A stretch of DNA of 64,000 nt from Apostichopus japonicus (GCF_037975245.1 NC_092583.1:6771264-6835263); one strand, 5' to 3'; shown: positions 51,212-63,106, counted from the stretch's first letter. Translations and numbers: made by a program. The notes: generated by a model from the letters alone, not told the origin.

Positions 51212-52020
51212 GTTTACCATCACAGAGAAAACTGAAGAGAATAGAGGTAATCAAGAGGAGACCAAACATAGAAACCAAAGTTAACCAGGGATGTATTGGG
51301 AGGAAGTGGTTTGAACCTTGTAATGCAGTCATGGTGCTCTTGGGCAGGAATGATAGAAAGGGGAAAAAACGTGAAACATTGTGGAAGATTTGGTGCAGAT
51401 GATTGCTGTCTATTTCACGAAAATCATATCCATATGTGACTAATCTTTCATGGTTGAAGGCACAGATATCATTCATATAAAGTAATCATGAAGAAAGAAC
51501 ATAAATATAATGTCAAAAGCGTTGCTTTTCCCCATTTAGCAAAGTATGAACATGTGTGTTTCCTTACAAGGGAGCAATTAAATAACACACACACATTGAC
51601 TCCTGATTATTCCTATTGATGCCTACAGTGTCAAAATAATGAAAATGTAAAGAGCGCCACCATCACAGATAAGCAGTGAAATTCTGGGATTCTTCACACA
51701 TAGACTAATAACAGACATGCATATTTTAAAAGGGGAATAGTCTTTGCAATATTTTGCATTGTCCAGAGCAGTGAAGCTTTAAGAGTGCAGACATGTTTTT
51801 ATATCCAGTTCTTTAATTTTATCCAATAATCTCTGTTTCTTCCTGTGATGCACAAATATGGACAAATTAGTTAATGTAAAATGTGGGAAATTGTTTAACT
51901 TAAGAGTTTGATCAGTTACTTATGTACAGTAGGCCTATTCGTTTTTAACTTATTCTTATTTTTCTAAAAATGTGTCTCTTTTTTGCCTATGTCAGGAATA
52001 AAGAGTATTTTATACTTGAA
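51212..52020 (+). terminator. CWC25: CWC25 3' UTR and polyadenylation signal
   Basis: After the CWC25 stop codon there is no further open exon. An AATAAA hexamer lies at about 51998-52003, roughly 790 bases past the stop, and is the best poly(A) signal candidate for the gene. The AT-rich stretch between has no repeats that I recognise. Cleavage position is inferred, not seen. Confidence 0.5.
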
Positions 52021-52667
52021 GCATTTTAGCAAGAGAAACGGAAACATTACAATAACATTTCTACTTCAACACTGCCTGTTTTGTTTTGTTTTTTTGTCTG
52101 TGGGTTTGCTTCAGTTAGTGATGTAACTTACAGTATGCATAATAGACTGAACTTGATTTAAGTTTATAACAGCAAAACCTTCCTTAGGTGTTAATATTTT
52201 GATCTAAAATGATACAGTGGGTAGGTTGTCTAAATACACAGAATGAAATCCATAACACTTTAATTTTATTTATTTTCCCACAACGGTAGACATGTACACA
52301 TATAACTTGACTAAGATTAATGTACATCATTTAGGTGTGAAATGAAGTAATCTAGGAAGCTTCAGGGCTGAATACAAAAAAAACATGCAGGAAAGGAAGA
52401 TAGAACAAAGAAGCAAGAAAAAGAAACAAACCAAACACTGTGTACATCTGTAGACATACTTAACATACAAAGGAATGAATACAATGATATGGTAAGACGA
52501 GAAATGGATAAATTAACTGGAATTAGTATACTATTAGGGAGAGATTTGCTGACATTTATAGCACAGTTTTGGTAAGTTTAAAGAAACCTTAGTTTTGTAT
52601 CTAGGGTTGCCAACTCAGATAATTATGTGACATGACAACCTTAACGACAATGGTACTGTCACGTGAT
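52021..52667. other. spacer between CWC25 and a nested transposon
   Basis: AT-rich intergenic sequence with no coding exon or RNA gene that I recognise. It ends at the CACGTGAT target duplication of the element starting at 52668. Confidence 0.4.
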
Positions 52668-52714
52668 CATAGGCGTACGAGGCGGGGGGGCAGGGGGGCA
52701 GACTGCCCCCCCAA

Positions 52715-52856
52715 ATTTCCAGAGATCAAGAAATTCGGGCAAAAGTCCTGAAAAATTCGGGCAGCCTAGTAGGAGAAAAAATATATATATATTTTTTTTC
52801 TCCTCTTAGGCTGCCCGAATTTTTCAGGACTTTTGCCCGAATTTCTTGTCCTCTGG

Positions 52857-52860
<4 letters not shown>
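52715..52860. repeat. 70-bp-arm near-perfect palindrome
   Basis: From ATTTCCAGAG to CTCTGGAAAT, with arms containing AAGAAATTCGGGCAAAAGTC and AATTCGGGCAGCCTA on the left and their complements on the right. A short TA-rich centre lies near 52787. Only a handful of mismatches. Confidence 0.9.
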
Positions 52861-52891
<31 letters not shown>

Positions 52892-53070
52892 TGCAGTAGT
52901 TTGCCCGAATCTTTTTCAAATTTTTGCCCGACAATTCCATGATTTTCTTTATTTTGCGGCATGATGCCCGAATATTTCCGTGTAACACCACCGTAAGCGC
53001 AGTTCATCTGGGCTACCACGCTTTTTGCACGATCAATTTTTTTTCTAACTAGTCAATTGTATACCTGGAC

Positions 53071-53714
53071 CAAGGGCGGCGGAACCGGGGGGGGGGCACA
53101 GGGGGCACGTGCCCCCACTTTTCCTCAGGTTAAAAATGTGCTTTTTTTCTACATAAAAATTGAGGTGCCTCAAGTTAGCAAGAGGCTAGGGAACCAGAAT
53201 GTTCACTCGGGAATGGCCGTTTCCGGCCATCTGAGGGGTTTGTAAAACCAAAAATTTTCTAGTACGCTCCGCGCCAACCGATGGTGGCACTCCGCTCAGA
53301 TAGTCGTGCATACAACTTTGCAAATCCTGGCTAAGCCCGTGACTTTTAATGAATTTCTGTGGGTCAAACTCAATGCTATTTCGAATGGAAAAAATTTGTT
53401 AAGATATTAACAAGAAAAAAACACATTAATCGGAAGATTCCTACATTAGCAACTAGCATGATTTCACCTAATTTTGTCTCAAAAGAAAACTTGTTCCTTG
53501 TTTCCCAATTTGCGCATTGGATATTGCAGTGCTAGTATGCATATTTTCCTTTAGGGGGGGGGGGGGGCGTTGATGGAGTGATGTGTATACACAAATAAGA
53601 TATTACAATAAAGGGTATAAATGTAAGGCTGTATCATTCCAATCGAATTTCTGCAAAGTGCCCTTTGATGTCGGTGCCCAGCCCCCAAGATTAAAAGTGC
53701 TTCCGCCGCCCTTG
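53071..53714. mobile_element. hAT-like MITE nested in the 52668-54279 element
   Basis: Perfect inverted ends CAAGGGCGGCGGAA, flanked by the exact 8-bp repeat ACCTGGAC (53063-53070 and 53715-53722). Same family as 16183-16740 in opposite orientation, with about 90 extra bases near 53570-53640. One core module on the minus strand (about 53208-53303). Confidence 0.88.
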
Positions 53715-54287
53715 ACCTGGACATACCCGATAATGAGTGTATATAAGAAACATTTTCTTTTTCATGGATGGTGGGGGGGGGGTGCCTACAAGCCTAGAAG
53801 TACAGGTTTATCATATTCTTTGTTATATTTTATACTTTTTTTGTGAGACAAATTGCAGTCTCACCCGACACAGCGACATTATCCCGCCTACGTGTCGTTG
53901 AACAATGTATGTTTTTCTGGAGGTAGCTGAGTACTGTGTTAAAATAATAAATAAGGTAACTAAATAGGAGCTTAAAAAATATACTGTCCCATTTTTCCCC
54001 TTCAAAGTGATGTTACCATTTTTTCTTCTTCTTATTTACCCAATTTTTGGGGAAGTGTAAATTTCTAAAACGTGAGATTATAAAATAAAGAATGTTTAGA
54101 TGCAACTTGCAAGGCCTCAGAAGTGCCGTTTCCGGCAATCTGAGAGGCATTGTGTGCCAAAAATTTTCTTGTACGCTACGCGCCAACCGATGGTGGCGCT
54201 CCGCTTAGATAGTGTCACAGGAACTTTCGGGCACAAAAAGTTCTGCCCCCCCAAACTGAAATGGTCCCGTACGCCTATGCACGTGAT

Positions 54288-55533
54288 ATAATTATAATGT
54301 CTAGTAGCATAATTTTGTTATGTCCTTATTGCCATACAATAACTCTGAAAACATATGGTAAGTTAATATTTGAAGCTTGAATGCTAAATACGCAATATTT
54401 ACATGAATGAGGTCCTTTATTTTTCAGAGATAAAGATAGTGAAATAAGTTGTTGGATTGATCACATAGGGCAGCTTTGGCAATATTTGGACCAGCTCTCT
54501 TTTTCTTTGTAGTAAAAACAACAGGTTGGTGGTGGAACGGTAACCGGAGGTAAGGTGTCCAGTAAATACCATGCACATATGCTAGAGCTACGTACGTTAA
54601 CAAACCCTCGATCACGATTGGCAGAATGTTTAGTGAAGGTGATCAGCGAAAATGAAGAGCGCCCCTATTTCTTAAAAGTAGTAACACTAACCTAATTTGG
54701 CGGTTTCGTGGTCAGTGCGGTTGCGTGGTCAGTGTGTTGCTGCTAACTACAATCGTTTCAAACTACGTCCTTACCAGGTCCGATTGATCCGTTATTGCTT
54801 TTACATAGTTTTTGCTCTTACATAGTTTTTGCTTTACAAAACACCTCTTAAAATTCATACTAGATCGATATTCATCTTGCGAATTATAAACTCAAACTTA
54901 GGCTTCGTTGTAACTTGAAATTATGCCGCTTTCTCTTCTTCAGATCGGGTTGTTATCCGTAGTAGTTACCGCCGGTCAAATAAGGCTGTTTTCAATTCAA
55001 GCTGAACCATCATGGCTTCAAATTGCGCCCTCTATTGTTATTTCACATCACAGTCGTACATCTTTTTTAAACGCATCGTTGTTACTGCAAACTAAACAGT
55101 TATTCAAATGGGATATCTTTCATTTCAAAATGCATCGTTGTTACTGCAATCTAGGCAGTTATTCAGATCAGGTAGCTTTGATTTTATATTGAGCCATGTT
55201 ACTTCAAATTAATCGCTATCAGTTTCAATGTAACAACTTTGATCTGACTTTCACCAAGTTCGAAGTCGTACGTTGTTATCAGCATTTTCTCTTTTCGCGT
55301 TCCTTTCAACTACAGACAGGCTCGGTATTGACCAATCTACTTCTTTTTTTGAGTTGCACAACAGTTTTCGATTGTTTCGGCTGTTCATTGATGCTACCAT
55401 ATCGATTTACTTGTCAAAAATGATTTTCTTGGTTTAATTTAATATAGTGATTTAAGATGTACAATTTGAAACATATTTAACCTGAAAAGGTTCATTAATG
55501 TGAAAAGCAATTTCAAAATACAGATATGCTATG
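54288..55533. other. no gene; short tandem repeat
   Basis: A roughly 59-bp unit containing GCATCGTTGTTACTGCAA occurs twice (about 55072 and 55131). Otherwise nothing recognised. Confidence 0.4.
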
Positions 55534-55584
55534 CAAAATGTGGAACGCTTCACGATTGTGCGTGTCATCCTTTCGCAGGGGGCC

Positions 55585-55616
<32 letters not shown>

Positions 55617-55641
55617 TTATGTGTGCCGCCGAAGCCAGCAC
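55534..55641 (-). ncRNA. U6: U6 spliceosomal snRNA-like gene (variant)
   Basis: The minus strand follows U6 snRNA from end to end. It has the 5' stem-loop region with GGCTTCGGC, then AAAATTGGAACGATACAG, the invariant ACAGAGA box and GATTAGCATGG (AGC triad included), GGATGACACGC, CGTGAAGCGTTCC, and a final TTTT run that could terminate Pol III. Relative to the highly conserved animal U6 it carries changes in the 5' stem, one extra C in the GGCCCC run of the internal stem-loop, CGAAAGG in place of CGCAAGG, and a changed AAATTC. Real U6 genes rarely vary there, so this is either a variant gene or a decaying copy. Its upstream TATA box argues against a simple processed copy. Confidence 0.85.
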
Positions 55642-55664
55642 ATATGTAATGGCAATGTTGCGGT

Positions 55665-55672
55665 ATTTTATA
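55665..55672 (-). promoter_or_regulatory. TATA box of the U6-like gene
   Basis: On the minus strand TATAAAAT sits at about -31 to -24 relative to the U6-like start near 55641, the usual position of the TATA box in type 3 Pol III promoters. A proximal sequence element further upstream could not be assigned by eye because PSE sequences are lineage-specific. Confidence 0.55.
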
Positions 55673-56989
55673 AGCATAACTCTGTACAATAAGACATATG
55701 TTGTAGTGTAATTTTCACTAATGAAAACATTTGTCAGAATTCTCATAACTGAAAGACGCAATATACACTTAACTTGCAATTTTTGGAACATATTTGCGAA
55801 ATTATTTATATAAATAACAAATATGAAATATAGCATCTTAAATACTTAGCATACAACACGATAATGCTTGGTCGAGTGGTCCAAGACTATAAAGCCAGGC
55901 TGATGACGTCACTCGTGGATTGTAGATGCAAATTCGGACTCCTTTAACGTATTCTGTGGAAGAAATCAAACAAGAAATGTGAATTATTCTGTCAACGAAA
56001 GCCAATATGTTGCTTATGACATTTTTTTATATGTTGTATAACGATTAAGGAAGTAATTGTATTAAAATTATCCACATGAATATTAAATTTTATTCATAGG
56101 GCAGAGAGCGTGGTTTGTACGATTAGAGGGCGCTGTGTAAGAATCAGTGATGGTGGTTATTTAAGCCGTTGATCTAGTCGTTCACTAGTGATTTGTTTCT
56201 CAAGAACGCACTTCACAATAAAATAAACTGTAATTTACAAGATCTTTCTCACCTATGCAGGTAATTTAAAGTATACTTCAAAAGCCTTTAATCTTCAACA
56301 GATGGCTTTCACGTAATGCAGAACCCAATAAACTGGGATCCGATTCCATGCAAGCAACCTAAGGCGAACTGTAAGCCTTAATGTGCAAACAGTACTGAAT
56401 ATGTTTATTACAACTTCTATTCACGGTATTCAAATCAAATTACCTAAAAAAAGAAAGCGGAACGGACAAGAGATTGTCGGACAAGAAAGCAAGGTAGCAT
56501 ATCAAAAGCAGTGTCCAAAGTATCCTACAGTTATCAGGCGCGTATCCAGGGGGGCGTTGGGGGCGCGCCCCCCCCCCCCGGGTAAGAAAAAGAGGAGAGA
56601 AAAAAAGAGAAGAAAAGGGGAAAAAAGAGGGGAAAGAGGAAGAGGAGAGGAAGGAAGGGTAAAGAAAAAAGAAGAGAGAAAACGGAGAAAAGGAGGGAGT
56701 AAAAGAAAACTGCCAAGACACCGGGAAGAGAAAGAGGAACAGTGACATCATTACAGCGCTGATACCTATTATATACACATGGCCGGGTAGCCAGTGACGG
56801 ATCGAGGACTTCGGAAGGGGCGTGCTCCTCACCCTACCCCTTACACCGACAACTCCATTGTTGACGTTTCCATTTTTCCTATCTAACTAATGTATCTATA
56901 TAAATACTATATATGGTATATCATAACGCGTGTGTGTGCTATGAAACCAACTGTGGCTGGTTTCGAACTAGACTGAGTCGTCGGGGAAC
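55673..56989. other. repeat-rich, no gene
   Basis: A hAT-like left terminus (CAGGCGCGTATCCAGG at 56535) without a found partner, a purine-rich AAGAGGAGAG tract at 56580-56740, and a CAGTGACGG-type terminus at 56792. Open frames through the purine tract are low-complexity artefacts. Confidence 0.4.
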
Positions 56990-58395
56990 ATGACGCATTT
57001 CGGGAAGGGGGCGACTGCCCCCCCCCCCACCAAACATGTTTTTTTTTATGATATCGCTAGTAATTTCAAAATAGAAAATGCTTAGATGCAACTTACAAGG
57101 CATGGGAAGTGTCATTTCCAGCGATCTGGGAGGCACTTTCGGCCAAAATTTTCTTGTACGCCTCGCGCCAACTCTTGGTGGAGCTACGCTTAGATAGTTT
57201 GCCTACAGGCTTCGCCCATCCCTTGGCAAATTATTCGCTGCGCACCTGTTCGAATTTGTAAAGCAAACAGCAGATATCACATCATATATCAGTGAGCATG
57301 AAAATGGAGGTTACAGGATGAACAGCCTCAAAACTGTCGATGTGTGTAGTCATAGGAACCCAATTTGATTTGGGGGGGCTGTAACTTGCCCGATAAATGC
57401 GACCTAAATTTTTCGCGCGCTCCGCGCGCGTTCAACAAGTTAGTGTCAATATCATATAAGCAAGCATCGGTTATTACATCGCATACCATCGTGTACCGTA
57501 CAGTCCGTGGAAATTGCGCAGTATAAAGCGGGATGCTAATGTAAACAACGAAATGTCTTATGTAGATGGAGAAAAAGCATGGAGGTCCAATTATGTCAAA
57601 TTCTCTTTTACATTAGTAATGGCGAATTAGTCGACCAAGCTTAGAACTTTTTTTAATTATCAAGGAGATATATTTTCATTTCCTTTAGCTATACATTATT
57701 GCAATTTATTTTTCTTTCAGTAGGAACCCCCCCCCCCCTCCGCCTCCTATGCCTATGTGTGTAGTGTTCGGTTTCGGAAATATCTGGTATTATTTCATTC
57801 CTTCGACCAAGTTTTATAATAGCCGTTATAAGAGGGTTTAATATTTGTACACCAATAAAGTAACTGTCTGAATTTTCGAAAATTTCCTTACCAACATTCT
57901 TCATCATACTTCCCTCGACTCGTGTAATTTTGACCGGTCTGTTAGGGGTTGAAGGAGGTTTTTCTATATTGGTTGTCCATAGGTGACATTTTTTGCAACA
58001 TTACGGGTATGTTTTGAAGTGAATTTTCAAATTCTGAACAAATAATGGGCTGAAAACCTTGAAAGTGGGGCTGTCGGGTATTGTGGGCCGCGACCTAGAA
58101 TCACCTACAAAAGCAATGATCCACAGGACATGCGATCAGGTCGAACATGATTTGTGACTGAAGAAAATCTTCAAAAAGTTTATGGATGGGAAAAAAAACT
58201 ATTGGGAAATACTTGGTTCTCAGGCAAAAGTGTACATCTGGTTGGTCATTTTCGAACCCGAGAAGTGCCATTTCCGGTGATCTGGGGGGTATAAAAGCCA
58301 GAATTTTTCTTGTACGCTGCGCGCCAACCGATGGTGGCGCTCCGCTTAGATAGTAATTCGCGCCCCCGGGTTAGAACATCCTGGATACGCCCCTG
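56990..58395 (-). mobile_element. inverted relative of the 1851-3093 element
   Basis: Reverse complement of this stretch aligns by eye with 1851-3060. It has the same CAGGGGCG-type start (at 58395), the same middle block including GAAGAATGTTGG and TTGTCCATAG-type landmarks, and two core modules (about 58262-58353 and 57104-57200). The far end near 57.0 kb could not be fixed, and no matching 8-bp duplication was found, so this copy may be truncated. The 57351-57757 MITE inserted into it. Confidence 0.65.
57351..57757. mobile_element. hAT-like MITE, 407 bp (CATAGG ends)
   Basis: Starts CATAGGAACC and ends in the complement of CATAGGCATAGGAGG, flanked by the exact 8-bp repeat TGTGTAGT (57343-57350 and 57758-57765). 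It interrupts an older repeat that continues on both sides. C-run near its right end, G-run near its left end. Confidence 0.78.
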
Positions 58396-58971
58396 TAGTC
58401 AGCTCATAAACTTGATGACTTGCCCACCCCCTCCCCAGTCAACTGAGGTGAAACGAAACTGAAATACTCTCCCTGACGTATTCATTCCCCAAATTAGGCT
58501 ATATTAAATATTAGGCTAACATATATAAGTGCTACACCTTCCGGGGGCCTAGCCCCCTGGCCCACCCTCAGGACTAACAAATTCTTTCCTATGAAATTGA
58601 ATTCTTCTCCGACATGTATTTCTGTCATTAAGTTAAAATAACTAGCATTGCAGAGTTTAACAATGTCTCTTATTGCGAATTATGTCTGTCCCTACAATGT
58701 CCTATCCCGAATTGACAGTAATATTCTGCGTATATTTTACTCCCCATTGGCTGTTCCCACTCCTCAGTTGCCGTCCGACGCTAATTTGCATGGTGTCATT
58801 TACAGAGGGAGTAAGCAATACGTTAAAGAACAGCGAAAAGTTCACAGTGTGGGAAATACGCGAAGGAATCTGAATTCACATAACATTCTCGACAAAGTCT
58901 ACAGCAGGACCACCGCCACGGCTATAACTTCTCTTCATCTGACATGTATTAGTGCTTTAAACTCGCTACGA

Positions 58972-59725
58972 GGGTACAAGAAATATATGAAAACGCATGA
59001 GCTTACGAAGGCCTCACCCCTGGGACGCCCATGCACCAGGGCCTTGAGATACATTCCAGAGAGAAAATGCAATGGTTAAAGTTGTCACATTTTTAATCTC
59101 ATGCAAAATGAAAATATATGTGTGTGTAAGGGGGAGGGGGTGAGTACCAATAGCCCCCAACACTATAGCCGTGAATTGCTTTCCCAACTTCCCAACTGTT
59201 TGTTCGCCTCCATTTGTCCCCCTACTCTGGAAAATCGGGTACCGCCACTGGCCATGCAGTCAAACTTATAGGGATATGAACATGCTCGTCGGATGATTCC
59301 TGATAATAGAGCACGAGGCGGGGTTGGGGGGGGGGGGACCATGGACTGGGTACAAGAAATATATGAAAACGCATGAGCTTACGAAGGCCTCACCCCTGGG
59401 ACGCCCATGCACCAGGGCCTTGAGATACATTCCAGAGAGAAAATGCAATGGTTAAAGTTGTCACATTTTTAATCTCATGCAAAATGAAAATATATGTGTG
59501 TGTAAGGGGGAGGGGGTGAGTACCAATAGCCCCCAACACTATAGCCGTGAATTGCTTTCCCAACTTCCCAACTGTTTGTTCGCCTCCATTTGTCCCCCTA
59601 CTCTGGAAAATCGGGTACCGCCACTGGCCATGCAGTCAAACTTATAGGGATATGAACATGCTCGTCGGATGATTCCTGATAATAGAGCACGAGGCGGGGT
59701 TGGGGGGGGGGGGGGACCATGGACT
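58972..59725 (+). repeat. 376-bp tandem duplication
   Basis: Copy 1 is 58972-59347 and copy 2 is 59348 to about 59725. Both run from GGGTACAAGAAATATATG to CACGAGGCGGGG, a G run and ACCATGGACTGGG. They look identical apart from the G-run length (longer in copy 2), so the event is recent or is an assembly artefact. The unit contains a CCGCCACTGG hAT-like terminus near 59250. Confidence 0.9.
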
Positions 59726-60925
59726 GGGTGTAGTTTCCTTCCAAAGGATACGAGTACCTTCCCACTAATGTGCACTTTGCTACTTTCTGGCGTTTTCTCG
59801 CGTTTAGTAGTCATTCATTAATTGTATTTAGCGAAAGGTAACTCGGTAATTGAGTATCGCTAATGTGCTTACTTTCTATACTCATTGAATCGAAGAAACA
59901 ACTGATTGCGTGTAAATTTGGTACCACGGTATGAGAGGCATAACTTTCGTTCTCATTGATGAATGAAACTATTCGGGCTGACATTATCGCGCGTTGCTGG
60001 GGTGGCGGTATATATGTGAAATCATTATCAGATCGTAAAGTGATGCAAACAATGGAAATGTTATCGATCGCATTTATTTCATGCTACTTCAGGCTTTTCT
60101 GACAAATGCGTCAAGAGCAAGTTCGTGCCTCGGGGACAATTATTTCACGAACTACTATTTGAACACTCCCCATGTGTATTTATATGCTAATTATGAACCA
60201 GATATTTTCCGAGCCTCTTCCAAATTCTCCGAGGACCCTTAATTTAATTGACCTCGGGTCTCAGGGGCTGTAGCTCCCTCATGCACCCTCGCCATCCCTA
60301 TGTATGGACACCAGAATGCAAATGATTTCTAGTAGCCTTATTCCAGCTAAACCTGTCACAGAGATTTATCCCAGCTTTCTCATTATATTTCAAGAAAGTA
60401 ACCGCGTAAAAATCTTTAAGTAAGCCATATTAGAACGTCAAGCTGTATATCGATACCCAATTGGTCAAGTTATAACTGACGCTTTCAATTCATATTTTGG
60501 TTGATGGGAAATAAAGTACTATATCGATCTTTACTCTCGGTGGTATCGAAACGTAAAACTGAGTCAATCCTCTGAAGACACAGCGTATGTCGGTCGAGGT
60601 TATGTCTCTAATTAACACGGTCTTAGTGTACTTACAGAAATGAGAACGTTTTGAGAAAGTGGAAAATTTTATTAATCTAAATATGATCTGGTGTCATCCA
60701 ATGGTCGTCATGACCTTAATCCTTATTGAGTTATATATTCAGTCCAGTGCGATATTCGGATGCCACTTCTTCAAAGGTGATTTTAGGCAGAAATTTAGTC
60801 GTAATCTGTTATATACTACAAGGACAAAAGGAAAATTGAATGTTAGTAAAATTTCTACAGCTTCCGGCTTTCAAATATTCACCGTTAGAATATGCTTAAT
60901 CTTATATGAATGCTACTTTAAGTTT
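59726..60925. other. no gene recognised
   Basis: Unique-looking AT-rich sequence with no supported exon. Confidence 0.35.
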
Positions 60926-61330
60926 TAATTGATGATGACGTCAGCTCCTCAGTGCAGACCTAAATGTGTTCATTCATTGTTTTCATAAATTCTACAACTT
61001 AACCAGTACATGATGTTCTTTGATGAACTCCATAGAGCTTCATTTGATCATGACATTCAACAGCATTTTCTCTTGACAAATTTGTAATACATTGTAAATT
61101 GTCATCTGGGGCCATGGAAGTTCCATGTTTTCCCACTGAATTTTGTGTCGCATTTGAAGAACTGACTTAATAATCTGTGTATTAGACTCAATAGTCGAGT
61201 CACTTTAATTGATGAACTATGCTGTTAGAGGGTAAATTTGGTAAAGGTTTACAATAGATATAACCTGCATTGACTGAAGTGTTTTTAATGTTCAATAACA
61301 TATCAAAAATAAATTTTATGTCTAAAGTTA
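60926..61330 (+). repeat. dispersed repeat family 3, third copy
   Basis: Begins GATGATGACGTCAGCTCCTC and keeps the common landmarks of the family to about 61330. Copies are similar enough to align but clearly old. Confidence 0.65.
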
Positions 61331-62959
61331 TTCACTAACGTGGAGAGAGGGCAAATATCCTGTTATATCAACCTGTTAATTTAGTCTAGAATTTATAAGC
61401 TGGGGTCAACTTAAAACTAATCAAGGGACCCCGAAATTTCACCATGTACGTTATTTCCTCACTAATAGATCTAGCCTATATGCATAGCAACCGGAACTCT
61501 TTTTGTCTACATGTGTGCATTGTGGGGGAGAGGAAAGAGGGTTGGTAACATCTGTACGTGCATGATGCTGGGGTGGGGAGGGGGGGGGGGTATGTGTTAG
61601 TATGATTCATGGTACTATGTGTTATGTTGTACATGGGCATTAGAGAGAAACATTGTTCTGATGAGATTCACAGACGCACGCGAGCTTCATTGCTCAATTT
61701 TGGGGGAAATTTTTAGTATTACATAAGGGCCCATGCAGCCACAATAATGCCTGTAATAAATTTGAGCCTGTTTTATGAAACCTTGTATCATAAGCGTACT
61801 TCTTGAATAACTGAATTAATTCCTCCTGTTTTCCCGCAGTCGGTGGGCCCTTTTCAAAGTGGTCGTCGTATCTATAATAGTCACTTTTTCTACTATCCAG
61901 CCCCGCATTCGTACATCCGCCCAACTCGGAATCTACTTCAGAAAGCTGCACGGTTCCTTATTTGGTTAAATATCTAGATATTCTTGTCACTTTAGTTTCC
62001 CCTACAGTGGTAACCTCTCGAGGCATCCGGATATGCTTGATTAAATCCAGTGTTATACCCGTTAATTACCAATCACAAAATATCAAAATATTTTTGAACA
62101 AAATGAATTCACACTTCTTGAGCAGTATATATTTTGACGAAGCTGTCAGGAAGCTATTATTACAGCAACCATTTTCTTGTTCGAATGAAATGCACTATTT
62201 CGAGAGATGTTCTGATAAAGTTGGGCACGTTGCCGCATTTCAGCGGTATAACCCAATTACAGTCACACTGTATATTGGATGTCGTGTTGAGCTTTGGTCT
62301 GATGGTATAGTATCCTCCATGTAATTGCCCCATTGACTTACACACTAAATCTTCAAAGTAATATGGTCATCAAGTCCTCGTAGAAGTTAAACCTAAGCTA
62401 AACCCTATCTATCATTGGATAGCTGACAAGTTGGCAATTCATGTCACCATCAAGTTTCGCATCATGACCGTGAAGATTTTTCGGCTGTGAGAGCCTGAAG
62501 TTTTTGTCTCTTGTAAACAAACCCTCTTTACTCAGCAGTAAACAATTTTCGTACGCTGCTCCTGGGAGGCCTAGGGTGGTCTAAAATTGCCTCAATTGAC
62601 ACTAAATTTGTGCACCTTTATTACTTCCATATCCATATTATGTACTCTGACATTCATGCCACCAAAAAAAAGCAACCAGATTTTGTTTGATAACATATCA
62701 AAAGAGGTGTTCTCCCGATGCGGTTTGGCACTTTTACTAAGATAGGGAACACTCGGTCGGATTGACATATACACTTTATGGAGATGCCACCTGAAGCTAG
62801 CTGAAACACACAACTAGGTTATGGTAACATATTTTGCGTGGCTTGGTTGCATTTTATCTGGAACATTTTAGTTCAAGATTTCAGATGATCAAGTTCGGAT
62901 GTTCGGACCTGAAAAGATCGGATTATTACTGGATATAATGTTTTGCAAAGGAAGACAAA
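61331..62959. other. no gene firmly supported
   Basis: Holds an 85-residue minus-strand open frame (61694-61951) with protein-like composition but no usable splice acceptor, preceded by an in-frame stop. G run near 61580. Confidence 0.35.
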
Positions 62960-63106
62960 ATGAATAGGAGTGGAAGTGGGAGAATTGTTCGTTTCGCCGA
63001 TGATCTTAATTCCAGGTGGGACAACAGACTAGGTAGTTTCGGGGAGTCATCTGCACAGGATTACTCAGATTCCTCCAGCGAAGATGAAAGTGGTGTAAAA
63101 ACTACG
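62960..63106 (+). CDS. possible first coding exon of an unrecognised gene
   Basis: ATG at 62960 opens 49 codons ending at a good donor (ACG then GTAAGA at 63107). The peptide starts MNRSGSGRIVRFADDL and ends with an acidic serine cluster (YSDSSSEDESG). RIVRF fits the RVxF-type docking motif of protein phosphatase 1 partners, but such short motifs arise by chance. Continuation exons would lie in the last kilobase or beyond the window; none was recognised. Composition and the splice donor are the only support. Confidence 0.4.

Larger units (their letters stand above)
52668..54279. mobile_element. hAT-like element, 1.6 kb, with foldback and nested insertion
   Basis: Ends CATAGGCGTACG inverted at both sides, flanked by the exact 8-bp repeat CACGTGAT (52660-52667 and 54280-54287). 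It contains a 70-bp-arm foldback (52715-52860), a complete nested MITE (53071-53714), and a core module (about 54112-54213, minus strand). No transposase frame. Confidence 0.85.

Noticed and set aside
55588-55836. 82-residue minus-strand frame
   Set aside because: Overlaps the U6-like gene and its promoter; the RNA match is far stronger.
56040-56262. LTR-like stretch with TTATTTAAG and AATAAA
   Set aside because: No second LTR, primer-binding site or terminal TG/CA with a target duplication was found.
56383-56832. 120- and 130-residue frames in the purine tract
   Set aside because: Low-complexity Lys/Arg/Glu or Phe/Ser strings from an AAGAGGAGAG tract beside a transposon end.
56535-58395. 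One large element from CAGGCGCGTATCC (56535) to GGATACGCCCCTG (58395)
   Set aside because: The ends look complementary, but the flanking octamers (ACAGTTAT and TAGTCAGC) do not match.
58648-59079. 143-residue open frame on the plus strand
   Set aside because: Runs into the 376-bp tandem duplication and shows no family motif; its tail is repeated out of context in the second copy.
61694-61951. 85-residue minus-strand frame containing ELIQLFKKYAYDTRF
   Set aside because: Protein-like composition, but no polypyrimidine tract or convincing acceptor, an in-frame stop just upstream, and no recognised family. Left unresolved rather than called.
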